From: Prosopocoilus inquinatus
Taxonomy: Eukaryota; Arthropoda; Insecta; Coleoptera; Lucanidae
Reading direction: 5' to 3'
Assembly (NCBI GenBank): GCA_036172665.1
Contig: CM069874.1
Coordinates: 25,875,946 to 25,939,945, forward strand
Length of the DNA: 64,000 bases
Shown here in pieces: positions 50,601 to 62,600 of the stretch. Both the position numbers and the translations under genes were made by a program. The number at the start of each line of letters is the position of its first letter. Positions within the stretch are counted from its first letter, which is position 1. The notes beneath the pieces were generated by a model. It did no database searches. It worked only from the letters and a program-made list of their open reading frames with translations, and was not told the origin of the DNA.

Positions 50601-53600
50601 ACGTTGCAAGTAAGTAATTAGAAACAACTGAGAGTGCTGTAGAGTACTCTTAGGATATTCCTAATCTTCCAAGAGATGGAATTACATTCCGAAAACGAAA
50701 ACGTTATAAAATATTTGAATTCTTAAAATTATTTTAGGTTTCTTATCTCAATCCCTACACCATAACAGTGCATGGTTATGCTGTGCCAGCACAAATGGTT
50801 TGCTCTCTTCCTCGCCCATCTATTGAAACTGAAGAGATTAATTTACATTCTTATGGAGCCATAGGTGCAATAACTGAAGAATTTCTGAATGAAGTGAAAT
50901 GGTTAACACAGATTAAGGGAAAATATCAAAGCGATATACCTTACTCTTACAAAGACCATCTCAAAGATGAAGGATGGGTTGTAATTACATACAATGTACG
51001 TAAGTTGTATTCAATTTAATTTTAGAAATGAAAGATGCTTAGGTTACTAATAATAATTGGAATACCCTTCTAATTTTGACAACTTTTTTTACAATCAATT
51101 TCTTTAATTCACCTTTAAATTTGGTATATGGCTTGCTTTTTGTTTGTTTCATTCTCTTTTGATAAAGATATTTTTCGACTAACTTCGTCCTCCCCCTCTT
51201 CCTCTTCGTAGTTTAAGATTCTTACCATTTACTGGAAGTGATAGCTGTGTCATTCTTAAAACATTTCATTAGAATTCAAACAATTTACTAACTGGCGTTT
51301 AAAGGTTTGTTCGAACCATAGCATTTGAGCGGTTCGGGATGGCTCAAAACAATCGTCCAGATATTTTTTTAAATGTTCGTATCATAAGATAACTGAATGA
51401 TTACTTTGAAACATCCCAGCTAGCAGAGTGGCGTCGGAATTACGCCATTTTTAAGTTATTTTACGTCTTTAAGGTCATATGTCCCAAAAGTGACGTCAAT
51501 ATGACGAGTCATATGACACGTATTAATAACGTCGTAAAAGTGACGTCATTGTCACATCAAATTAAAGTGAAAAAATGTTACTATGTTTACTTTTGAAAAT
51601 TATTGAAAATATTTTTGGGAGTAAACAAAAAGTATAAATAAATATTTTGAATATTTATATCTAAATTAATATTAGAATTGTTAAATTAAGGTAAGTAATA
51701 ACATATAAATAGTTGTGAATATACACACAAGATAATACAATTTTAGCTTAATTTGGTAACTAATGCAGCATATATGAATACTTAAACCTTACCGAAAATT
51801 TTTAAACGAACAACGAGATCATCTCAAAGTAATTCTCAATGATCTAGTAAGTTATTATAAACAAATAACTTTTGTGAAAAGTAATTAAGACTTCTCTCAG
51901 ACGTCTTTTGGATGTTAGAATGTCAACATATTAGTGACAAAGATGACGTTATTATAACGTCCTTTTCACATTACTCTGCTACCTGAGATTCTGTACTATT
52001 TAAATGCTGTGGTTAGAATAAACTTTTGAGACACTTATCAACCGACGTTTAAGAAACATTTATGAAACGTCTTCAAGTGACGTTATTTTACCTGGGAATT
52101 ATACACGTCAGGCATACGTTATTTTCACGTCTTTTTCAAATGGCATTAGGGCGATGACTATACCTAAAAGTGACGTAATAAATACGTCTTTTTGCTATCT
52201 GGGAATTACTTAGGATCCATTGTCATGGTATAGGTGGATCAGTAGAATCGGAGATCTTTTTTTTTCTCATTCCGGGGGTTCCTTTAGTCTTCCTCACAGA
52301 CAGGGTAGTCTGTAGTTTGCTGTCACGAAGGAGCAGGTGAACATGTGGAGTGGGTGCGCGTCGGCGTTGTTGTCGGAAACTCGGTCGTCTGTAGGCGCTT
52401 CCACCGTGGATTCGTTGAAGACGAGTTCTCGGCGTGTTTGATTCCTCAGGTTGGACGACTTACTCCCAGTTTCACAAAAAAGATTTAATCACTGATTAAT
52501 TTAACAGCGTGATTAAAGCCTGTGATTGGTTGGGTGAACCTTTTAATTGGTTGCTTTAAATCCATTGTTAACTTCGTCCAATGACATTCCTTAATCCGAG
52601 AATTAAATTAATCACTGATTAACAATTTTTTTGTGAAAACCACCGTGAGAGTTGTAAAGATGCCTCAAGGTTGCTGGGAAGTCTTGATTTCTTCTAGCGG
52701 CGAGGCGGCGAGGCGGCGACAAGACCCGTGGCGATAGCGTGATTCTTTTCCTAACGACGGTGTCACCAGGGGCGAGAGAGTGAATCGTTTTACTGATTGA
52801 TTTCAGTGATTCTTCTGGAAATTCTTCTGGATTATTTTTACCAGTTGTACTTGCAAACATACACAGAAATTTGTCGAAGTATGCTCCCTTAACTGAGTCC
52901 CGTAGATTTGAAATAATAACAGGGAATGTGCGATAATGATTGCAATTATTTTCGACGTTACTGTAGTTCTGCTTCTACTAAAAATCTCACGTGACACTAT
53001 TAAACATCATTAATTCATTTTCTTGCGTAAAATAAACGTTTTATTTAGTAAAAATTAGCAAGATTCGAGCAATGACAATACAAAATAATTTCAGCATCTC
53101 TGCCCCAGTATTCATGACATCGATTTGGCAATAAATAGAAAACTCATAAACAACTACGTCCTCCAGAAACCTCTTGCTTTGGAAGAGCACACAGTACATG
53201 GAAGATTAAGAATACTCCCACAGCTTTCCTTAACGCCATATTTAGTCGATTTTGGTTATGTGGTCAGGGAATCCGTGGCACATTATACAGTCCTTCTAGA
53301 AAACTACGGGCCAAAACCAAATACTTTGCGGGTACAATTTGCAAAAGGTAACCCTTACGACACGGCATTCGACTTTCAAATCACTACTGTAAATCTAAAA
53401 GTGGGCGATGTCGCACAACTATTTATCGTATTTCATCCGATAGCTAAAATATTTCCCAGAATTAATGAAGAAATTATGCACAAAATCTTCTTGTCGGTAA
53501 GTTTTTTATAAGCAGAAGTTAAAACAAATTCGAATACTCATTCGTTTTTGTTTGCACAGTTTTCACATGCTCCGAGGATACCAATACAAATAAAGGCATT

Positions 53601-56600
53601 CCTCACTCTACCTGAAATCACCGCATCAACTGGTACCCTTACATTTGAATCAACGGCCCTAGGAAATTGTATGCGAAAATCTATCACATTGAAAAACAAG
53701 TAAGATTCATAAAAAATATTGATAACGCAAATAAATCAATCAATAATTGATTTCAGCGGGTTTGTTGATAGTAATTTTTCTTGCAAAGTACTCTGCAAAT
53801 CAAAGCGTTCACCTCCCTTTTATATTAAAACACGAGAAGGTCTCTGCGAGCCCGGCGAAAGTTTCGTACTGGACGTTTATTTTCAACCGAAAATCGGAGG
53901 GAAGTTGAAGGGATCCCTTGAGATATCCGTAGATCAAAACGAAGCTAATGTTATCGTGCAACTGAAAGGAACAAGTGTGAAACCAGCTTTGAAAATTACC
54001 GATTCACGTATTTGCTTTCCGGCAACATTGCCATATATGCAGAACGTAGAGTTATCTTTTACTGTGGAGAATATAAGTGATTTTCCAGTTGAATATTTCT
54101 TTCCTGACTTCGACGAGTAAGCATAATGTAGATTAGATGACGTAGAAATTGCTTGACTAGGATATTTAGTTACTAAACTTAACAAATGATGTGATTAATT
54201 AATTAATTATCAAGCATTTTAGTAATTTACCTTTTTTTTAAATTACAGTGTGTAGGTACGTTTAACAAAAAGAATCATCCTCATATAAATACATATTTAA
54301 TTGTTGATTTGTTATCGGAAGATATGGTAATCAGGGCTGCGGAATCGGTCCTTTTTTTATAGAGGTCGGCGCCAAATCTAGGCACCAGACGTGTTGGATT
54401 CGCCTGATTCATGCCAGGCGCCCACCAACTAAACCCCTTTTCTCTTTTCCACTCGACGCAAAGGATACCACCTACCGGTATTGCTTCTTCTGCACCTGTT
54501 ATCTTGTTGCATTCCCTTTCGTCCTCCTCACTCCTATAAATCTTTCTTCATTCCTCTTATTCCTCTTCTCTCTTTTTTCACCACTCCTTCATCTTCTCTC
54601 CTCTTCACCCTCATCTCTTCCTTCTCTTCCCCCCTCTCTTCTCTTCTAGCCATCCTCATCTATCCTCAAGACCTCCTCATCCTGTCCAGTTCCCTACTCT
54701 CCTCTCTCTCCATTTGCAAAAAGCATTGCATCCTTTTCTTTCCTTATCATAATCTCTTTCAGCATGCCTCTCGCCTCAATTCGTACCATTGCGGACATAT
54801 AAAAATGGTGCGCTCGGAAGTGTCCTTGTTCTCCTGGCAGTACCAACATTTGGCAGAATCGAGCTTGCCTATTTCGGTCAGATATTTGCAAAAAACAAGG
54901 TGACTGGTCAGCGCTTGCGTGATATAGCGGTCCACCTCCCCCTTTTTAGAACCAGGCCTCCATGTTTTCTATGAAGATCCTAACCCAGTCTTCATACTTC
55001 TGCCACCTATCTTGCCGTGCAGCAAAACGGTCTTTCCTGGCCAAGGTCTTCACAGCGTGTCCTTCGTCGTAGATATTCTTCCTTTCCCTTATCTGTAAGT
55101 TGATGGGGGGAACTTCTGCAATTACAATGGTTGCCTTTCTGTCCGCGATCCCATAAGCCGACGCCACGCGTGTCGCGGCTACCTTGTTTAGCCTTTCCAG
55201 CGTCTTAATCTGCTCTTTATATTTAGTGACTTTCTGTCAGTTTGACGCCGCATACAAGATTATTGACGACATAACTGCAGCCAACAGCTTCCTTTTCTTG
55301 GGATTCAGTCCTTCCACATTGGCTATCACCCATGCCAATGCCGTATACGCCTTCTGCGCTTACTCATTTACCTTTTTAATGTTGGTTGTGGTTATCCTAA
55401 GTTCCCGGTCCAGATATACCCTGAGATAGCTGATGTAGGGGACGGTCGTTAAAACTCCATCCTCTGTGTCTAGAGTCATTTTTCTTAGGTTCCTCTTGCC
55501 GGCAAGGACGACCACTTCCGTTTTCTCACCAGCTAGTTTGAGCCCAATTCTTTTCAGTGCCTGCTTCATTTTGGCCATTGCGAATAGCGCTCTCTCTTCC
55601 GTTAATTAATCGTTTTCGCTGTTACGACCACAGCTAAGTCGTTTGCATATGCAATCATTGTAGTACCATTCCCAAGTTGCGGGTTTAACACTGAGTTGAA
55701 CAGTATATTCCATAGGGTCGGTCTGAGAAACGACCCCTGGGGTACACCACACGTTATTCTGTGTCGCTTACCATTCGGTGTTACGATGAATCTGACCGTT
55801 ATATAAGAGTGAATTAGCCTTATCATAGGTTCCTTCTGTGTACGTGCCATATTGAAAGCGTTGCACACGTTACCATCGAGCGCTATTATAACGCAGTATT
55901 CACCGTTTTTGTCCGCTATGCGCCGCACTTTCTCCACTGTGTCCATCTCTTTTTGTAAGGCAGTTAGTGTTCCCAGTTCGGAAACTATGCTGGTCTGTGC
56001 CAATGATGCCCTCCCGATTTAATTCTTCTATAAGTGTGCTTTTAATTAGTGTTTCCAGAACCTAGCCGCCACATATAAGAGACATGTCAAGGGGTCCGTG
56101 CTCTCGTTGCTTGCGTTTTTCTTGGGCTTTTCCTCTAAAATCAGTCTTCCATATATTTGGGAAGCATTCTTGCATCCAACAGTTATTATACAGGGAGATT
56201 CAGGAAACCCTTTCATTAAAAGTTTACGGACTTTTCCTTTGAATTTCTGTTTCATACTTTGCAGTTATAAGTTAACGATATGGATCTACCAAATTTTAAT
56301 ATTTTCAAATTTCGGACACTTCCGCTTATACCGGAAGTTGCTGCCAACTTTCTTATTTTAAATGGAATACCCCAATTTTTAATGCTATTTTGAAATCTTC
56401 ATGAAATTCTAAAAATATTTTGTGCAACATGTGATGCAAGAAAAATTAACCGTTTCCGATATATTTTCATTTTTTAAAAATAACTCACACTTGTAGAACC
56501 TTGGTTATGATATTGCCATCTTTGTGCATCAAAAACCATGATGCCCATTTTTGGCCTGTAGTAGGCTACAGTAACATTCTTTCAGATCATGTCCAGTTTT

Positions 56601-59600
56601 GCACTTGATTACTTACAGGCTGGTTAAAAAGTAACTTCTATTCGAACTAATTTCAACTGTCGAAAAGTCATGTTTTTTAAATGGAACGCCTAGAATATTT
56701 TTATACCATGTGACTCAGGATTAAATGTTCTTTCGTCCTGTATTAGCATTCTCTATACCTATCTCTTATAGTTCACTCGTTATCGATGATTTCTTTTTAG
56801 CACGTAATTTTTTTTCACTTTTCGGTATTATTTTTAAATAGTGGGCTATGAAAACTAGAGAAATTATAATTTTTGAAATTTTCCGTCTAGTAGGAATAAA
56901 AAAAACAATTTAGTCGCTACGAAGAACCAAAAAATTAATAATCAAACACAGACTTATTAAATGTATTTGATAAAAAAAATCGACAATTCAACAAGTTAAT
57001 AAAAAAAGTTATTATATGGAGGAAAATGCGTTATTACTTGGATACAGTAGAAAGTTATTTCTAATAAATAATAGCCGAGGACAACTTAGAGCCAATATTA
57101 TAACCAACAATTTGTGTATTATTTTTAATATTTCTAATTTATTTATTAGTTTTCATAAAATTTTGTACTGTAAGTGTAAATTTCTCCTTGTATATGTGTA
57201 AATAGTCATGCCAAGAATTCTAATACATGCGGCATATGTAAATAAAAATTTCAGATGATAGATATGTATTAAATATTATTTCTTTTTTTTTTAAATGAAA
57301 TTGAAATTACAGTCAGAAATTAATTTGAAAACCTCAGTTTGTTAAATTTTCATAGCACACTATTCAGGAATAAAACTGAAAAGTGAGAAAATTGATGTGT
57401 CAGAGAGAAAATCGTGAATAGAAAGAGAAAGGTAAGAGATGGGTATAGGGAATACTAATACAGTTCGAAAGAACATTTAATTCTGATTCTTATGGTATAA
57501 AAAATATACTGGGTGTTCTATTTAAAAAACATGACTTTTCGACAGTTGAAATCAGTTCGAATAGAAGTTACTTTTCAACCAGCCCGTAAACAATTTTACG
57601 TAATATTAGGTATGACCTCAAAGCTTATAAGCATAGCCTACTACAGGCCAAAAATTGAAATTATGGCTTTTGTTACACAAAGACATCATAAACAAGGTAC
57701 TGCAACTTTGAACTTTTTTTAAAAGATGGTAATATCTCTAAAACGGCTAATTTTTCTTGTATCACATGTTACACAAAATATTTTTAGAATTTCATGGAGA
57801 TTTTCAGAAATGCAATAAAAAATGGGGTATTCCATTTAAAATAAGAAAGTTGACTGCAAGTTCCGGTACAAGCGGATGTGCCCGAAAGTTATGCCCGCAA
57901 AATATAAAATAGAAATTCAAAGAGAAAGTCCGTAAACTTTTAATTAAAGAGTTGCCTGAATCTCCCTGTATATATTTGACATATACTCAATTAATAGAAT
58001 CTCCTTTGCGTCCCAGAAAACCGTAGCGATCATTTTTCCCGCAGAAAATTGCGTATTTGCTTTCTTGCGTGGAGGAGAGCTCTTATGAACCCATTGCATG
58101 GACTCCTGTTCCATGGTACAGTTACAATTCTACAGAAGAAATATTCATCTTGGGATAGAGCAGTCAAATTCTCCTCCAACATTTGTCGTCTGCAAAGTTC
58201 TTGTTCAGGTATGAGCAGCTTAGGAATCCTTGTGCTCATTCTCAAATATTCGTGTAGAATTTTAAAAACACTCGTTTCTGCCCTTTATTCTATGATCCGC
58301 ATGTTGCTAGCGCTCAGGCATGCGCCTTCTCTTCCAGTTAATTTTCTGATAATTGAAATTAATCTCCGCCCACAAAAATGTTACGTCCGTAGATACGTAT
58401 TTCGGCAGCAAAGCTGCCATCTTCAGTAAGCTACCAACTTAAAAGCACCTAAAAAGATCGAAAAGTAACCTAATCATCCTAATAAAATCATAAAAATGTG
58501 AAAACTAACTACTATTTAATCATCCTAAAAGGTATATATGTCTAAATGTAAGTAAAAATAGACATATACTAGGTGTCTCACAACGTACGGAGATTGAAAG
58601 AGCAGCTATAAGACATCAAAATAAAGCTCTTTCCTTAATTCGCTTTTGACCAAAACCCAATAATAAGAAAGTTACAGCAGTTTAACTTTAATGAAACCCG
58701 TTTTTGAGTATTAAAAGAAGAAATGAAATAGTCGTTACTTTAACGTGACTATATTTTTTAAAATAGTTGTTTATTGTAAAGCAGTGTTCAATTAACCCAT
58801 AAATGCCTCAAATTAGAATTTAAAACGTAAAATGTTACACAAGAAGTAACTTTTGTTTGATAATTAATTTCACTTTAAACTCTTGTAACTTTTTAGTTAT
58901 TGTTTTTTTATCAAAAATCTATTAAAAAAAGTCTTTAATTTGATCTACCCTAGCTACTCTTTTAATCTCCTCCTTAGGTTATGAGACACCCAGTATATCT
59001 TTTATGATGATTGGATTGTTGTTAGTTTTTACATTTTTATGATTTTATTACGATGATTAGGTTATTTCTAGATCTTTTTAGGTGCTTTTAAGTTGGTAGC
59101 TTACTGAAGATGGCAGCTTTGCTGCCGAAATACGTATCTACGGATATAAATTTTTTGTGGGCGAAGATTAATTTCAATTATTTCTTAAACCACAGTCTTC
59201 TTTACTGTTTTAGTTAATTTTCTGAATTTATTCCGCTTATCCCGGAAGTGCCCGAAAGTTGGAAATATTATATTTTATTGGATCATTATCGCTAACTTAT
59301 AACCGCAAAATAAGAAATAGAAATTCAAAGAGGAAGTCCGTAAACTTTTAATGAATGTGTTTCCTGAATCTCCCTGTATATATTCTGGAACAGCGCTGGA
59401 TTTGCCACTGCGGTGGCCTTAACTACCTCCGGAGGAAGATGATTTGCAATTCCTCCTATGTGTTTCTCTGAATTGATCCCTCTGCATTTATCCCTCTGCG
59501 CATCTTGAAACTTTTTCATCTTCTACTACCTCATTTCAGTTCTCGGGAATAACTTTTTTATCTGCCATCTTCGGGGTTTAGCTGAATATTTGCTTTGAAT

Positions 59601-62600
59601 GTCAGCTTGTTAGTTACTATTTTATATGCTTTGGCTCAGACGTCACCTAGCAGATTGTTTCTCAGTTTGTCCTAACACCGAGCTTCTTCTTAATTGGACG
59701 CATGTCTTTCTCATTTCTGCTATCTCATCTGTCCACCAGTACACCCGGGTCCCCTTGTAAGCCCCCTTCTTTTTGGCTAGATGCCTATTACAGAGATCTC
59801 GATCTCTTTCTTTGTTTCTTCCTCTAAATTTCTCTCCTATTCTCTCGTCCGCTGAGTCGGTACCTACAACCTTCGACTCCGACTCCAATCTGATTCCAAC
59901 CCGGATTCTGACTCCGACTCTCTTTATAAATTCACGTTCTTTTACCGGTACGCATTTTTATTGAAAAAATACTAGCGTTAAAAATGGGTTAAGAATGTTT
60001 TTATTTCATGGTTCCAATATCTTAAAACAGGTCCTGCCTGAATGATAATACGTTTCTTAAACGTAATCAAGAAAAAATACATTCCATTCTTCGGTTACAT
60101 AAACAATCACAGGAGTCGGAGCCGGAGTCGGCATAGTTTTATCGACTCAACTTCGACTCCGGTAACGTAATAATTGGTTAAAGCTGTGGAGAATCACTTA
60201 ACCAAGTCAAACACTCCTGCTTTCAGAAAGGGTTCGTGAAACGTCAAAACCAAAAGAATGTGGCAAAATTTTCATAAAAATTACCTGATCTTTTGAATGT
60301 GGTAATCGTAACCGTAAAAGAACATAAGATTCATCAGGGAGTAAGTTCTACTAAAGTTATTGCAAGGAGTGCATTTGGTGACTATGAATACAGAAAGACA
60401 TTGAATATGCAATTATGGTCCAGAATACATGTTATTTTCATTACGGAGCCAATTTTTCAATTATGGTTGACGCATAGTAAAAATGCCCGGAGGTGATGGA
60501 CGTAAAAAGTTTATTTGTAGATGAAACAGTTAGAAAAAAAAAAATCGAGAAGTTTCCGCTAGACATGAAGTGACATTGTTGTTTCTGATATTTATGACCA
60601 GCTATACCAAACTCTTAAGGGCAACTTAACTTCACCGACATTGATTAAAGCATAGACAAGCCTTTAATCATGGACTAATTAACAATGACGTCGTTGCAAC
60701 TCAGCCTAAGTGTGGCTTATAATGTAAGTTACATTATTGTTATGTACCTTCAAATGTCACATTATATAGAGTTACATTTAAGGTCGCCTTAAGTGTTTGG
60801 TGCAACTGGCCATTGATGGTACCGGATTTATTGCCAATAAAATAAAGAATAATTGAAGGAATTGGAAGTTAACACATCTAAAAGTGTAAAATACATACAA
60901 AATAACATTTAAGGTCAAGGAAGAGAGCACTTGAGTAAATATCAACTGAAAAGTTCTTGGAGGAAGGATCTCCTTTATTGTTTAGGAATTATGGAAAAGA
61001 AAAAATGAGAATGGGTATGTTGCAACGATAAAAGTCAAATGAAGTTGACCGTAGAAATATCTAAGGGAGCTTGGAAAAAAGGACACACTGATCAAGTTTG
61101 GATAGAAAGCTTTCAGCAAAAGCAAATGGAAATCTTTCAAATCGATGTACGAGCAGTTTCATCGGTGACTGAATGATAAGATTAACAAAGGACTCAGCTC
61201 AAAAATAATTCAAAGTTGAGACACATCGACGGAATCAACTGATCAACTGATCAACTATTGAGTGAAGCGAGAAATTCGAAGGTTATCATTGCTGAAATAG
61301 AATTCGCAGAAGACCAAACTACTTAAGTCATTGTATGCTGTTTTAAGAAGAGAAAGAAGTAAGAAGCTGAAGAGATATATTTTTAAGCAGATTAAGTGAC
61401 TAAAGGATACATAAAATAGTTTTGAAATAAAAACTATTCTGAGTAATAAAAAGTACTTTGGCAACTTTGGCTGTGGTAAGTGACCGGTAAAACTAGTCAA
61501 ACTAAAACACGTGATCACTTTTCCTATTTGCTTCTGATTGGTCAAGTGGTTTGGTCTGACCGTTGACTTGATCATTTCGTGCACTTTGACCATTGGTTTA
61601 ATCAACCTTTGTGTTATTAAATACAAAACAACTGTCTTTTCTACTACCAGATTACTTGCTGATAAATAGTTTGGTTCCTCAGCATATATGTCTCGTATTT
61701 TTTTTTGGAACGGTCTATTCCTAAATCTTTGGAACATTTTTTAGAACATTATTAGCAACTCTTAGGTCCCGTTTTATAAACGTAAGATAAATTTATTATG
61801 CACTTCAATGCTTTGAATGTTAATTGCAAAAATAGTAGTTACTAGGGCATTTTACTGTACTGTACTGTGCGTTTTAAAATCGAACCTTAGACCGGTATAA
61901 AGAAAGACTACAAAGAAAAGCAAATGGCATGGAATGGTCTTCAGCAATTAATAGCAAATCTGTTTGGAAGTACTGGTTAGATGGTTACATGATTACATGG
62001 GGAGTAAACGAATATGGAGAAAGACCGGTATTTTCTTGGAAATGTGCGTAGCATCTTTTGGGGGTTATGATTCAGATAGGCGCTATCGCCCATGGGAATA
62101 GACGTCTTTCGTCTTTATCCAAAACATTACAATAACTCAGATTTTCATAAAAGAAGTAGTTCAGTTCCACGTTTTTTTTTTCTCGTAATTCCTCAGCCTG
62201 GAAGATCCACTTTTTCACAAGATAATGCCCTTCTTCATGTGGGATAAGTTTCCTTCATGTTTTTCAAGTGGCCCCTTGAATTTCCTTTTCCCCATAGAAT
62301 ATTTTTGGTACATTAAATACAGGAGATTAAATAATTTGCAATAATATCAGCCCCATTCTGTGGAGTAAAAGTCAATAATTTAGCAAACGCCCATTAGATA
62401 GATACATAGATTTTGTACGTTCTCCATTAACCACTTGGTACCAAACAATAAAAAATTGTTTACTATTTTTATTCCAAATTTTAGTCAATCAATTTTAGTA
62501 AATCTGTTCAAAATTCAGTAACCTTAACCTGGTCATTGCACTTTTTACGACACTATCAGATTCTCTAGGCATAAAATATCGCTAGAATGAATAATAATTA

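Larger units (their letters stand above)
58350..59211. mobile_element. Hairpin element with ~190-bp arms and 14-bp direct repeats
   Basis: The left arm (ATTGAAATTAATCTCCGCCC...GTTTTCACATTTTTATG region in complement) is repeated inverted at about 59000-59180. The element is flanked by AGTTAATTTTCTGA at 58336-58349 and 59212-59225, which looks like a long target duplication. Both arms carry a hammerhead-like word (see 58385-58430 and 59100-59146). It is nested inside the larger composite. Confidence 0.65.
56187..59380. mobile_element. Foldback composite inserted in the LINE
   Basis: Begins TATACAGGGAGATTCAGGAA and ends with the reverse complement (CCTGAATCTCCCTGTATA); a third copy of this terminus occurs at 57953-57972. 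56187-57972 is one imperfect 1.8-kb palindrome: its left arm (for example GTAACTTCTATTCGAACTAA, TTTCAACTGTCGAAAAGTCA) is complementary to its right arm (ACTTTTCGACAGTTGAAATC, AGTTCGAATAGAAGTTAC), with the turn near 57080. No transposase frame was found. It interrupts the LINE between ...LFQN and YNNCW. Confidence 0.7.
54117..62585 (+). other. HYDIN intron 21, 8.5 kb, with nested retroelement and foldbacks
   Basis: Contains a decayed LINE on the minus strand (54690-59890), split by a foldback insertion (56187-59380), CGACTCCG-type simple repeats (about 59870-59930 and 60110-60165, inverted to each other), and a MITE-like inverted repeat at about 60602-60830 (ends near ACCAAACTCTTAAGGGCAAC and GTCGCCTTAAGTGTTTGGTG). 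60850-62550 shows nothing I can name. Confidence 0.8.

Noticed and set aside
62190..62220. CTGAGGA on the minus strand near a run of A
   Set aside because: GAAAA there is part of homopolymer; no helices form.
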